A stretch of DNA of 64,000 nucleotides, taken from Coturnix japonica. Taxonomy: Eukaryota; Chordata; Aves; Galliformes; Phasianidae. Shown in pieces: positions 13,036 to 25,955 of this stretch. The stretch spans positions 2,741,086 to 2,805,085 of the forward strand of contig NC_029527.1 of assembly GCF_001577835.2 (NCBI RefSeq). The letters are read 5' to 3'. The position numbers and the translations under genes are program-made. Positions within the stretch are counted from its first letter, which is position 1, and every line of letters begins with the position of its first letter. The notes below the pieces were generated by a model, which searched no databases, was not told the DNA's origin, and saw only the letters and a list, made by a program, of their open reading frames with translations.

Positions 13036-15535
13036 AGTCCTTTTCAGAGCATGAAGTAGACAGAGGGGAAAAACACTGCTGGGGTACTTTGTGTTTGCAA
13101 TACTGAAGACCACAAACAGTGGGGAACAGGGAGAAAGAGGTATGGCAGAGGCTGAATTAAACTATTTTAGCACCAGAAAGCACAAGAATATTTCTGTGCT
13201 GCTTCATTCTGACATGATTTGACAACCTCATTTCACCCTAGTGTCACTGGAAATCATAGTCCAATTTGACTGTGGCATAGTGTAAGATATAAAGAGACCT
13301 ATATATGTTTTGCATGTTTTGCTTCAGAATAGAACAGTTAACATTTATAGGCTTTGCCTAGCAGGGACTGCCTAGAGCACCAAAACTGCCTGCTATGTCC
13401 CCTCCCAATTAAAAGAAAAATGGATAGGTTTTACTATTCCTGTGTTCTTTTGCCTTTTCACTTGACTGAGCATTACTGGATGCTGTCTTTCTGTCAGTCA
13501 CATTTCATCTTATCTTTTTGCCTCTGGCCATTTTGGTCTGCAATTGATTTTCTCACCACTTTAAGCAGAAACTGTGAGATCTGTATATCGGCACATTTCT
13601 CAGAGCTTTCTGCAGCAGTGGAAGCAGGCTGCATCCTACATGCAGCTGCTGAATATCTTTATTTTCCTCTTGAAGGCAACGGAAGTTACAGATTCTCAGT
13701 AATTTCAGTGGATGTTGAGATTTTTACATAATTAAATCCATTTTTTCATGCTTTGAGCAATTATTTCCATGAATGTGCATGCATATGTATGTATGAATAC
13801 ATACAAATGTGTGCAGGCTTGTGTGCATTATGCACATGCATGTTTTCCTACTGAAAATTTTGCTTTATAAGTAAGCTTCTCTTTTTGCCATGGGAAAAAT
13901 AATAAAAACTATTAGTCCTTAAAAAAACAACCAACCAACCAATCCAACAAAAAACTTAAGAAAGCTGCATTCCAATCATATTCTGTGAGATTTTTTGTTT
14001 GTTTTAAATAACTAAAACAGTCTCTAATTTAATCTGTGATGTGAATAGAATAAGTAATTTCCATGTTGTCCTTAGTGTGATTAGGTCAGAGGAATATCAC
14101 AGTCATTAGACTGCTCAGGTAAACTGCACATAGACAAGGGACACTCCTGTTGCTTCAGTTTCTGCTGCAGTTCAATCCCTTCTCTAAAATAAGTGTTCTC
14201 TAAAATAAAGGTTTGCACTGTTGTGGTTTCTCTTTGATATGTTAAGAAAGCTGTGGTGCTGAAGTTGGCTTTTAAGCTAGAATCTGAAGGGTGGAAAATG
14301 ACTTATTTACCTCCTTGGGTTGAATTAAATAGCTCAGGATGCTGCACTTTTACAGTCGCATCCATCGCATCAGGTTGCATCCATGCCTATATGCATATAA
14401 AGGAATCTGTTCACAAAGAGTCCTCTGAAGAAGTGGATCTTGGATTGAGTGAGAATTTTTGGTTTACAGGCACTTAAAAATGATGACTACTTAAACTAAA
14501 GTAGATGGGGAATCTTTTTCTCTGTTTGAATCTCACAAGAGTATTTGTAAGTCATATCAGTGCAGAGTACCTAATGTGACAGTGGTTCTTCAAGGAAACA
14601 ATAAGGCACGCATACAGTCTCTGGGTCTGAGACTAGCAGGACTAGCAGTAACTCAGAGTAACACAGAGCATCTCACTTAGACACACATTTGAGAAGGGCA
14701 TTCTAAAGGCGTATCTTTTATACAAAGAACACCCTTAAGATGATGCCCCAAGCTCTGCTTTTTTGACTTAGCAAATAAAGAGAAAAGATAGAAAAACAAA
14801 CAAGCCATATATCTCCCCACCATTACACAGTGCAAACGGGTGTGTCAAGCACAAGTAATCCTGAGAAAATAATACACTAGAGGAATCTTTCTGTTTTTCC
14901 AATAATTTGCAATGCTTTCTGTGCTAGCTGACATACAGTGTATCAAATGAGTAGTGGTTGTGCCTTCAGCTTTCATGAGCTTTCAAAATCTGTTTCATTT
15001 CTTCTGCTAGAAGCAGTTATACCGCATTCCAGCTCAGTGCTTGTTTAGACCTTCTAGCTACAGCAGCAATGGCAGAAAGGGCAGTTTGTGGTTAGACCTG
15101 TATGAGTGTATCTTTGAAGCAGTATCTGGGCATGTGTGTAAAACAGACATGGTGTGTGCATCAGTGTGTGTGAATGTATACACATTTTATAAATTCCATA
15201 TAACTATCGTGAAACTTGCAAATATCAGCAACAAAGCAGGCAGGAATCTTTGCTAGTCTAGTGAGAAAAGAACAACTTGGGTAGCTTTCAGATGCCACTT
15301 CTATTGCTTATAAAGACATTTTTTATGGTCTCCAGCAAGAAATATTCTCTATATTGGGCAGTTGATTTATCTGTGTACCACAGTTTGATAGCACTCATCC
15401 AGTTTAGAATGTTTTCCCATGTGTGTGTTCGAGGTTTATCGTTTTGGTATGCAACACTATCCTTCAAGTAGTATTCTTCAGAGAATGAATGAAGATTTCT
15501 GTGGGCAGCTGGGGAGTGTGTGGGGGAGGATTATT

Positions 15536-15580
15536 TTTGAATGCCCCTTCCAACCTGGGGTATTCTATGATTCTATCATT
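15536..15580 (+). repeat. CR1 LINE, extreme 3' tail
   Basis: GCCCCTTCCAACCTGGGGTA followed by TTCTATGATTCTATCATT is the terminal segment of CR1, in + orientation. Only about 45 bases are recognisable, consistent with the severe 5' truncation usual for this LINE. Confidence 0.8.
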
Positions 15581-16324
15581 TAGTCAGATAAATCCCATTA
15601 TTTGTCTCAATAGTTCTGAGAGAGAAAGAAGCAACTCAAATTCCCTTTGCTACGTATATGAAAGAGAAAAGAAATAGCTTTGGTGTGGATTAAGTCAGAA
15701 CTGAGCTGCCATGACAGATACAAGATTGATTCTTTCTTTCTGTGTGATTTCCGTGATCCCCAGATGGTATGAAAACAAAAACAAACAAACAGAAACCACT
15801 AAAGAACAAATGATCTACAGATGCATGAATAACAGCCTACTGCCTTTAGTATTTTGACTGATGAAATCTGCCTTTGCAATTGTCATGGCTGCTTCCAGGA
15901 AATGCACATCCCGCTCTTAGAGAACAAAGGTCACTTACTTAATTTGAGATCCTGCCCTCTGTAACTCTATTTCATGACTTTGCTCAGAGCCCGAATGTGT
16001 TCACGAGAGCCTTTATGGAAGATGGGAAAATCGTACTGAAAAATGGAAACCATAAGAATGATTGTTTCATGCCATGAAAAACAGCCTTACCCCAGGCAGC
16101 ACTGATTCTATTATCTCTGACCACATTCAGAGTTCAGCATGTAGTACAGTATCTCTTAAAGTACCCTATAGCCACTAAAAGTTCAGTTTAAGTTCATCTT
16201 GTGGCAACTTGAACAATATATTATAAAATTCAAAGAAACAAAAAGCCCTTATCCCTTCACAGTTTACAGTCCATAAGGAACAGGAGGATTTAATACCAGT
16301 TTAAAACACAGATTTTTCAAGTTC

Positions 16325-16340
16325 GTTTGTTTGTTTGTTT
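16325..16340. repeat. (GTTT)n microsatellite
   Basis: Four GTTT units running into a poly(T). Confidence 0.75.
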
Positions 16341-16537
16341 TTTCATTTTAGCTGATTCTCCAATGGAACTTTTGTTAGAACTTTCTCTTGTACCCTCCCT
16401 AGTCTCCTACAGAACATATGATTTTTCACTGCCTGTCTCTAAGTAGTTGTCAAGTCAGCAAATACAATGTTCCCATATTAGAAAGTTTTGTTTTGGAATT
16501 ATATCATACCTTGTATCACCCATTATATCATACATCC

Positions 16538-16827
16538 TCTCTCTGGTGACCAGTGATAGAGCCCAAGTAAATGGCATGAAGCTGCAACTGGAAAGGCTCA
16601 TGCTGGATATCAGGGTAATGTTATTCACCAAGAATGGGATCAGGCACTGGAACAGCCTCCCTGGGGAAGTGTTCAAGGCACTAAACTTGATGGAGTTCAA
16701 GAAGTGTCTGAACAATACTCTTGAACACATGATCTGATTTCTGGGTGGTTTTGTGTGGAGACAGGAGTTGGACTCAATGATCCCTACAGGTTCCTTCCAA
16801 CTTAGGTTATTCTATGGTTCTATGATT
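16538..16827 (+). repeat. CR1 LINE 3' end with ORF2 C-terminus
   Basis: In + orientation it reads SDRAQVNGMKLQLERLMLDI, then a KNGIRHWNSLPGEVFKAL block and an LMEFKKCLNN block, which follow the CR1 ORF2 C-terminal pattern (RTRGNGFKL..RLDIRKNFF..RHWNRLPREVVE.PSLE.FK). It continues into a 3' UTR with GGAGTTGGACTCAATGATCC, CCTTCCAACTTAGG and a terminal TTCTATGGTTCTATGATT. The words TTTCTGGGTGGTTTTGTGTGG suggest a different CR1 subfamily from the copy at 6,804-7,013. It keeps 96 open codons by chance plus residual coding, but lacks all RT motifs. Confidence 0.92.
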
Positions 16828-16874
16828 AACATAAAGTAACATTTAGATTTTAATCTGAGTTAAGTAACAGATTT

Positions 16875-16875
<1 letters not shown>

Positions 16876-16910
<35 letters not shown>

Positions 16911-16922
16911 CATATATATATA
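16876..16922. repeat. (TA)n microsatellite
   Basis: About 15 TA units, a short CATACA interruption and more TA. It begins about 50 bases after the tail of the preceding CR1 and ends in a T run. Confidence 0.92.
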
Positions 16923-17531
16923 TTTTTTTCTTCAGCCAGGTAGAGAAAGAAAAAGAGACATAATTTCCTGGGGCCTCTAAGACTTAATGGCCCTAATCAG
17001 CCCCAAATGGCCTCCACATACATCCTTTTCCCATTGGACCAGGAATCCCATTTAAACGTAGTGTAGGGATGGGAGCTGCAGTTTGTAGTAGCATTCATCT
17101 CTGGTTTAGTCACAGCCACGTCTCTGACTGATTGATCTCTACTTGTAAGCCCATGTGTTTCATCGCTCTGAACTCACCTGATGACCTGATCTGTGGATTG
17201 AGCCTGGCTGCCATCTGTAAGTCTGCCTCCTTGAGTACTGTGGAGTTAGTCTCTGGGTGCTGAGGTTCTGTTGTGCTGGCTGTATTATCCCCATGGGTTT
17301 CTCCCATTCTGTTTGAATGTTATCTCTGTGCAACAGAAGAAAGGGAAAGGTAAGATTTATGCACAAAAATTTCTAGTAGAGGCTTTATTAAAATGAAAAG
17401 TCTTTCTAGAATAACTATGTGGAAACTAGGAAGTTTCAGTTAAGAGCATACATAATTGAAAACAGCTCAATTTGCATGATTGGTTTGTTTTAGTTCCATC
17501 TTTTTTGAGATTTTTTTGTGTCCCACAACAG
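16923..17531. other. intron sequence leading to the gene A exon
   Basis: No gene is recognised. The last 40 bases (T-rich, ending TTTTTTTGTGTCCCACAACAG) form a plausible polypyrimidine tract and 3' splice site for the exon at 17,532. Overlapping minus-strand ORFs at 17,110-17,366 match nothing known. Confidence 0.5.
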
Positions 17532-17651
17532 CAAAAGAAAGAAACTCCGGAAATTCTTCTGAATAGTGTAGATGTTTATAATGTATCTGAGCTGGATGAT
17601 ATGACAAAGAACTACTGGAAAGAGTACTATACCAAATTTGAATCTATGCTG
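17532..17651 (+). CDS. internal coding exon of gene A (unrecognised; KIAA0825-like is a guess)
   Basis: This is a 120-base exon, exactly 40 codons, between a pyrimidine-rich acceptor ending ACAACAG and a consensus donor GTAAGT. It is open in one frame only; the other two frames hit stops within the exon. The peptide begins QKKETPEILLNSVDVYNV and continues through SELDDMTKNYWKEYYTKF to end ESML. It is acidic and aromatic-rich, with no signal peptide, membrane segment or known catalytic motif. It is phase 0 at both ends, compatible with the exon at 31,099. No earlier exon is found in this window, so the exon shows only the C-terminal part of a larger protein. Identity is not established. The KIAA0825 suggestion rests on the same-strand arrangement with a CpG-island gene downstream, not on a remembered alignment. 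Confidence 0.72.
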
Positions 17652-20600
17652 GTAAGTCTTACATAGTGATTTCAGAAGTTTTCTAGAAAGATAGCTTAAA
17701 TGAGAATTTATGTTCTGTTTGATAGATGTGAGCTGGTGTGTATCAGTAGTTCACATGTATCTGTCTATTCCTGGGATGTAACTTGGAGCCATGACACGAT
17801 GCAGAACAACTATCCAGATTCTGTACTGGCAGCAGGCAGCCTTCCAATGTAAAAAATGAGCTTTAAGTAGTGGTGATTAATTCATCAACCCAACAAACTG
17901 GAAAGCTGCTTCTCACAGAATGGCTCATTAACCTAAACTATATTCAGCTGCTAACACTAGTTAGTCACATATAAGAATGACTGACACTAAAGGGAACACC
18001 AACCGGCACATTCACCCCTTGTTTGCTCCTTAAATACTTGTGCCTGAACCATCCATTGAGGCATGGAAAGGTATATAGGCTAGATTGGAGAGGATGCTCA
18101 GGAATGCATCGAAACAAAAGTTAAAGCTTTCATCTCTGTAAAGCAGAGAAACATCTGATATGCTATGAATAGTGCTATCAATTTGACTCTAGATGTGCCT
18201 GTGATTTCCAGGAAATCAAACAGAAGACATGCTAACCAAGGTCATCTCTACCCTTAGAAAACAACCGTCTGAAAGACAGTTTGATCCAGAAACCTGTAAG
18301 ACTTACTCATGGTATTTTTGTGCTTTCCTTAACTATGCCTGGAAGAGTTAGTTGGCTGTGCTAAATACTGATTATTCCAGTTGCTATCTGCGTCTGTGTT
18401 ATAGTAAAGATGTAAGCCATTGCTCAGGGCAGAATGCAAGTTCTTTTACAGTTACTTCTTTACCACTCCTGTTTGCAGATGAGTTGACACAAGAGTTGAC
18501 AAGTGGTACTTACTTTTAGTACATAATTTAAGTGAAATGCTGTTTTAAATGTATGTATTGGAACACAAGCTAAATTTATTTTCAATGCTAGACTTTCCAG
18601 AAACCTAACTATTCTTGATAATTAATTTTCTTTATTTAAATCCAGATTAATTTACCTTTGTCTTCCTTCCCTTTGGATAAGGGAGGCTTCTGTGTCTTGT
18701 GTGAGGCTTAACAATGTTCTTTTACTTCTTTTTTTACTGCTACTGGGAAAACCAGTTACAAGTACTATCTTATTCTTCAACTGCACTGTCTCGGTGTGTG
18801 TGAAATTAGACATATGAATCTCATTAATGCTAATGGAGAACTTACACCACAGAGTCATTTCCCACCAAGGTGCAATTTTTTCTGTCCTTATGAATCTTTC
18901 AGTCCATAAACTCCCAGCATTCCAAAACTTAGCCTAGTAGCTTTTTAGCTATAGTTAAATTGAATTTGCAACTATGTATGCTTGTAGTCAGCTGAACCTG
19001 CAGGCTTGCAGGAGATTTCTGCTATCTTCTTTTGACACAATATGCTGCTTACATTAGCAAAACCCCTGCTGTCATACTGCCAGTTATTCTTTCTAATACT
19101 GCGTATCCCCCCCTTCCTGACCTGCTTTTAACTCCTGTGCTCTTTCTTTTGAAAAAAAAAAGACGCGTTTGCCCACCAGCAGATATAATTTAAATGTGCA
19201 GGATATCAGAATTGTTCACATATTCAGCTACCGTTTAAAATAAATACAAACAGCTAGGTCATTACCTGACTGTAAATAATTGCGATTAGTTCTAGACTGT
19301 GTTCTAGCTATCAGTACTTTTCCTAATTGACTTTTAACAGAGTGCAGCAGGTTTTTCAGGTTTTATCTTTGGATAACCACTTCTTTGCAGAATTAACCCA
19401 ATTCAGCTCCATCTCCCTAATTTGCAGCTAGCATTGCAAGTGGTTCAAGGGTATCATTTTATTCTAAGATTAAGGACTGTCCTAGTACCTGCTGGTTTAC
19501 ACAGACTGTGGTTTTCTTGACAGTAATTTCAAGGTGATATAAATTTTTAGTGAAATGATTCTTAAGATAAACCTGTGAAGGTTCTCAGATGTTCTCCAAA
19601 TGGAATCCTTTGGCTTTTGAGAAATGGAAGTGGACAAAGGATATTTCTGCACATTGCACCTCATGTTGAGGGTTATGGGAAAATAAGCTACAGGTTCGCT
19701 TTGAAACTGATGGTAAATGGCTGATAAAATATGAAAATTCCTGTGTCAGTTATCAAAATACTTTGAGTTGGACTAAAAGGCAACTGGATAAACACAAACA
19801 ACATCTGTATCTAATTATATATGGAATCAAGAAGAGTTTAAAAAAACACTGCACAGGAACATCAGGGCTATTGGCAGGATGAGGCTTTTCTGTCCCTGTT
19901 TGCCAAACAAAGAGACAGTTTCCTGACAATTTAAGTCACTGTGGGAATGCTATTGCTTGACAATGGTGAATGGAAAAGGAAAACATCACTTTCACTCAAA
20001 ATCTGTATTTTTGTTTGTTTGTATGAGTGCAGTTTCCATTTAATAATGTCCCCTTCACCATGAAGCGCTTAAGGGTATTTTTGGCAGGCTGTCTCACAAC
20101 AGTGTTTTGTTCTCTGATATCTCCAGATGTATCTCTGCAAGCTTGGTATAAGGAGGAGAAGCAAACTGTGATTCAAAGTTGTCTTTTTTTTCCTGCTCTC
20201 TTCCTCTTTCACAGAGGATAACACAAGATGCTATCCTGTATCACAGAACCCCCACATCCCAAATGTATTCCCTGGCAAATACGATTTATGAATTGTAATC
20301 TGTCCCAGCATGCTGAGGTGCCAACATGACAACTCTGGTTAGGTGACCTAGGCTCCTAATTGTGTGATGGTTGGAAAATCAGCCATAGATTGTAGCAAGG
20401 TACGTTCAGGATTAAGAAAAAGGATGGATGATCACTGCGCAAAGATTTGGGAAGGAAATGTCATCAAGAAACATTCACAGGCAAAATACAAAGTAAATAA
20501 AAGGACTACTGAGTGATGCTGATGGCAGATGCTAGTTGAGCAGGATGCAAATTGCAATCAATCCTTTACAAAAATAACTGGAACAGACTTTGTCTTCTAT

Positions 20601-23600
20601 TTGGAGAATTATCTTTTGCATTTTCTGCTCTAATGTTTTCCCTTCCTAGGATCTTTTTTTTTTTTCCTTTTTTTCTTTTTAAAATTTTCTTAGCAGTACT
20701 TTGAATGTTCTTTGTCGTCACTTATCCATCAACCAGTAAGTTTATAAGAAATGCGAGCGGGGTTTTTTCATCTTTATATTCTTTATGGAGTGAAAGAACC
20801 AAACCCATTTTCCTTCAGTTTGAAATTACTACCCCTTAAGAAGCACTGACAAAACAAGTACTGAACATGAGGCCATGAAAAGGCATTTGAAACTAATGTA
20901 TCATTAATTTTAAAAGGGGGGAAAAGGGAGGGGAAGGTTCTTGCTGACTTGCTAGCTGTGGCTTGTTTCTTTCTCCTAAAATATTAAGTCAGAGGATTAA
21001 CAGTCTAACTAGTCTTCTGATTTCAACCATTTAAAAGATAATGATCTAGAGTCTAAACATTCTCCAAAGTCACACTGTCACTAAACCTCTAAAGGTCCTA
21101 GGGTAGATCCTTCTTATTGTTATTTTTCAGTAGTGACTATTTTAGGGGTGTATAAATAAGGACACAAAACAGGGTCCTTAAGCCACAACCCCACAGCATG
21201 GCAGTTCTCAGGCAGCTGGTGATCAGCCCTAATCATCTAATCTGTACTTAGTGAAATTTTAGACAAGGTAGAAAACTTTCTCTACAGGCTATAGTATAGT
21301 ACTCCTGACAGCTGTCTATATCCATGTTCTGTACAACCAACCAAGCTAGCAAAAAGTTAACTGATTTGACTAACAGATTGCAAAAACTAGACATAGGAGA
21401 AGGGACTCCAAAGATTGCATCCTGCAGACTTTATTTATGTGAGTAACTCTAACTGGTCTGGATCCTAATTTCATGCCTTACTGCCTTAATCACAAAATAA
21501 GCCTTTCTCTGGGTAACAAAGGAGCTCCAGAGAGAAAAGAGGAACTTAAAGAGAGGAGAGAAACATAAAGCCTATCTCACAGAACTCATAACTTGCTTAC
21601 TGAGCCTTCAGAGCGGAAGAGCTTTTAGGCTTGCTTTCCTAAGCAGCCATTTTGGGACTGCAGTTGGTATTGCACTCAAACATTTACTTCTGTCTTCAGC
21701 AGGGACTGTTTTATCTTTTGGCAGTTGCTTTTGCTGTGATTGTGAACAGTTTGCTTTCAAATCAAGTTTACAATGTGGAATTAAAATACAGTGTGTTCAG
21801 AATGTAGGACAGAATAGTAATTTAAAAGGCAAGAAAAGGTCTGGAAAGCCTGTAAGGGATATCAGAGAGCAGAAGTAGTTTCCATGACAACAAATCCTCC
21901 AAAATCTTTGCATTCATATTGATTCTAGTGATGGATGAGCCAATCTGGGGGCAGGGAATAAAAATAAATAAATAAAGGAGAAAAAATGTTTAACCCTAAT
22001 GAACTCATTTTCTATAGGGGAAAATAAAAATACAGAAGTCTTTTTTCTTTAAGTCACAGCCCAGCTACAAGAGATTTAATGTGAATCATGGCTATCCTGG
22101 CTTATTTCCCTGTAGTCTGGTTCAGTTTGTAAGGCATTTTGTTAATTTTGACCCCAGCTGAACTAGGAAGGGGGAAATGTCACTACAGAAAAAGGGGCTG
22201 AAACTGCCCCGATAAAATTGTAGTAGGTGACAGGGATGCACTTCCTGTGAGCATGAGAGATCACAGCACTGTGTGGCTCCTACGAGTAGTGAGTAGTGGC
22301 ACAGGAATGAGCTGTTTGTGCCACAGTGGAGTGGCTTTAAAATTTAAGCTGTGTTCTGATGCTCATAGCATAGTAGGGATAGTTGAAAGGCTTTAGCTTT
22401 GGACAGCAGAGGGCCAGAAAGATCTGGTGACTCAGGCATAAAAGCCTGTTTTGCTTGCAAGGTGGATAATTCAAAAATCCTATATTGAGATTTTCAATTT
22501 CTAGGCTGAATTAATTTCAAATCATAAGCAGATAATGAGCTAGAGTACCAATATGGCTTATTTTAATGTGATTGCTTCCAAATGATGCTGAAACATTCAG
22601 GGGTCATGGAGGTCATTTGATGCAGCTTTTGTCATTCTTGTTGTCATATGCTGTGAAGACTGAAACTGCAGAAAAAACAACTTGAGTCCAATGATGACTG
22701 TGGAGCAGTCTGTGAAAGTGCTCAGTGGGGCTTCCCTGATCTCACCTTTAACAGGATTACAAATGTACTCTAATTCACTCAAACTTGAGATCCAGTTTAG
22801 TTGGTATCTAATGGAAAAATGAGGGATGCTGTTAGCAAAAAGCTCTTCAAATTCTTACATTCTTGCTCTTGCGCTTCAAGTCACTTGGGATCTGAGGCTT
22901 AATCTGATTCTTGCCACGTGTACATCTCTAGCTTGAGCTATGGAGTGACTTTAAGAGAAGCTGTCTTATTCATATAAGTCCTGATAAATCTCATGCCATT
23001 TAACATAATCAACAACTAAAACGACATGACAAGGGTTATGGAAAATACAGCTTGGCTTCTGTGTAAGGACAAGCCCCTTAGAAAAAGAGACAACTGGGAA
23101 GGAGGATGATACACAACCAAAATCACAGATGGGTATGGAAATAAGCTGAGAAAATAAATGTGCATTTTCTTCATGTAAGCAAGGGGCAACCAAGGAGAAC
23201 AGCAGGAGGCAGATTTAAAAGCTACCTTTTTGTTGCTGTCTATAAGTCAGAGTTACTATGCCTTACTAGTGCAAGTAACAAATCAAAAATTATAGATGGT
23301 TCTTAAACCAGGAGGTCAACGATATTCTTCTCTTGTTCTTAGAGGGTGCTTATGACTGAACTGTAAATACAAGACCTACAGCCATCACATCCCACAGGAA
23401 GTGCTACTTCTCTTGAGTGACTTGCTATCTCATGTGTCTTGGCCAGGTAGGTAGCAGCATCTTGGTCCTACTGAGCTAACTGACAAACCTGTCCTTTTCC
23501 CTTTGTTCATCCTATTTCAGGCATAGCTGTTTTTGGTGTAAAAAAAGCATTGTACCCTGTTTAGAATCAGTGGATGGAAACATTACTATTCAACGTGTTA

Positions 23601-24554
23601 ACTTTCCATGTTCACTTATATATTTCGGAGGTCACTTTGGCTTGCAATGCTTCCACTTACTTATAAATGAAGTTTCAATTACATATATGAGGAAGTTAAC
23701 CATTAAGTCTCTGATTTTAAATTCATATAAACATTATTCTATGGTGGGCTTGCTGGATAAATGTGATATAAATGAAAATGTGACTTACTTAACTTTTAAA
23801 ACTCCTGAGACCCACTGAAAGAGATAAGCACAGCATTACATAATCAGCAAGTGTTACATCTAGACCTCATAGTACGACAACAGCTAATCAGTGTTACTTG
23901 GACACATTCTATACTAAAATCTAAGCAAAAAAAGATTTCAGTGCTTGTGTCTAAGTATAGTTGTACATGAGCCTTTTAACCACTTTCTGCTTACAGAGAT
24001 GTTCACCTTTATGGAACAATTTCTCAGAAAGTTTCTGATTTAATGGGGCATAGAGCTTATCAGCTGTAACTTGACACAGTTTCCTTGAAGTCAGAGGATT
24101 TAACTGGGGGAGAATCTAAACCACGGTAGTTAGCATGGCTTTGATATTCACAAATTAGGTTCTTGAAGTAGATGTAAAAATCACAGTTATCTCATGGGAA
24201 TAAACAAGGGCTCTCAAAACTCAGCAGGCATTATGCAGTGTGCTAGAGTGGTTTCAAGAGAGCTGTTCAACATAGCAATAAACTGACTCAGAGTCACTCT
24301 TCATAGAAGCTCTGGAAAAATGTATGGCAGAGGCTTATCTCAGAAACAGCTGGGACAGGACATATGGCAGGTTGTTTTGCACTAGTGTTGTAACTTAGTG
24401 GAGTTTACTCCAGAAAGTGATAATTGTATTAATTCCTACCTACAATAATTAATGCTTTATAGGATATCACTTTTGGAAACTGAGGAATTCCCTGTAATTC
24501 CTTGTGAGGAAGGTGAACAGGTATGAAATCTCTATTTCCCAGCTCTGAAAACTG
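17652..24554. other. intron of gene A, first part
   Basis: It lies between the two convincing gene A exons and holds no further exon I can support. There are short homopolymer runs near 20,654 and 21,960 (an AAAT run). ORFs are short, scattered and unmatched. Confidence 0.6.
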
Positions 24555-25085
24555 AGTCACGGAATCACAGAGTCTCAGGGATTGGAAGAAATGTCAAAAG
24601 ATCAGCTAGTCCAATCTTCCCGCTGGTACAGGAAAACCTAGACTAGGTCACACAGGAATGCATACATGAGGTTTTGAATGTCTCCAGATGAGACCCCACA
24701 GCCTCTCTGGGCAGTCTGTTCCAGTGTTCCATTACCCTCTCTGTGAAGTTTTTACTCATATTTATGTGGAACCTCCTATGCTCCATCTTGCACTCATTGC
24801 CCCTTGTCCCCATCATTGGAAATCACTGAGAAGAGCCTTCCCCAACCTGCTGACTCTCAACATTTACATATTTATAAGCATTTTTGAGGTCTCCCCTCAG
24901 CCTTCTCTTTTCCAGTCTAAAGAGACTCAGCTCCCTCAGCCTTTCCTCATAAGGGAGATGCTCCACTCCCTTAATCATCTTTGTGGCTCTGCACTGGACT
25001 CCCTTAAGCAGTTCCCTGTCCTTGAATTGACACAATATTCCAGATGTGGTCACATTCATTGGTCTGTCCAAGCCTCTCCATTGAT
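24555..25085 (-). repeat. CR1 LINE, 3' half-kilobase
   Basis: The minus strand carries about 530 bases of CR1. A reading at 24,823-25,071 contains [32 protein letters not shown] and [14 protein letters not shown] followed by NAYKY, which is the conserved segment of ORF2 downstream of the reverse transcriptase. The remaining C-terminal part and the 3' UTR follow, ending at GGAATCACAGAGTCTCAGGG on the + strand. The segment before KDRELL does not match and looks deleted. The + strand ORF of 147 codons at 24,688-25,131 is the antisense shadow of this element. It sits inside the gene A intron, antisense to the gene. Confidence 0.95.
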
Positions 25086-25937
25086 TGATGGCAGAATGCT
25101 AACAGAACTGAGAGCTGGCACTGATAATTAGCCTCATATGCAACACATAACCATAACACTTCATACAGTTATATTCCTCAGGTGTTTGGTCTCTATAATA
25201 TGAAGAAGTCCTCCGTTAGTCCCCAAGTATAGCGTCTCTATTACCCTAATTTTATTCTTTAGTAAGAATTTCTTCCACAGACAGAAATAGTGTATTCCAT
25301 TTGTTTATACATCTGATTTGTAGATAAATAATAGGAAACCTAAAGACAAGTGTTTGCCTCAATAGTCAATGTGGGAAAGAGTTGGCCCTAGGGAATTCTC
25401 TGTCGTCATTAAAGACAATACAGCTGTGTTTTACACCAGCTGCTGTGTGGGAAACTGCAACTAAGGGAGAGGAGTTAGGGAGATTGGGGGTGGTGGGAGG
25501 AGGAAAGGTAAACTAAGATCAAAATATAAACAGAATAATTTGAGTCAGCCTTAACCTAGTAAAAAATAGACATTGGAACCAGGATCTGATGTTCAGAAAG
25601 TAATGGTGTAAAATTATTGTCTCTTTTCAGTGGCAGTTGTGTAAGGGGTTAGAAGTCTGGTCTTTCTTTGTATATTTCTTTATCTTTCCTTTGTCTTTGA
25701 GTATGGTAAAAATACTGTCATGAGTAATGTCACAGAAGCACTAAGGAGAGAGTGAAAGCCACAAACACCTTCAAGAATTTACAAGTATGATTAAAATGTA
25801 TGCATAAAATACCAAAATGAAGGTACTGCTGCAACAAAAATCTATCATTTGCATATCTATGTAATGCTGGCTGATAATGGGAAAATCATGGTGAAATGGG
25901 TTTTGAAATGCATTTTTGAAACTAGTTTAATATCTTT

Positions 25938-25955
25938 AAAAAAAAAAAAAAAAAA
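25938..25955. repeat. poly(A) tract
   Basis: 18 consecutive A, with no recognisable retroposed gene upstream. Confidence 0.9.

Larger units (their letters stand above)
7014..15535. other. gene-free stretch, probably intron of gene A
   Basis: No exon with both splice sites and a convincing reading frame is visible. ORFs of 114 codons (9,605-9,949, minus) and 125 codons (13,354-13,731, plus) resemble no family I know and look like chance. The region holds a GAAT repeat, a very long poly(T), possible MIR remnants and a short GTGCAT-rich palindromic segment near 13,780-13,850. Confidence 0.5.

Noticed and set aside
13354-13731. 125-codon + strand ORF
   Set aside because: Cysteine- and aromatic-rich composition typical of translated T-rich intron; no homology recognised.
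16455-16730. 91-codon minus-strand ORF
   Set aside because: Antisense shadow of the + strand CR1 ORF2 remnant at 16,538-16,827.
24688-25131. 147-codon + strand ORF
   Set aside because: It is the antisense of the minus-strand CR1 copy; the opposite strand carries recognisable CR1 ORF2 residues.
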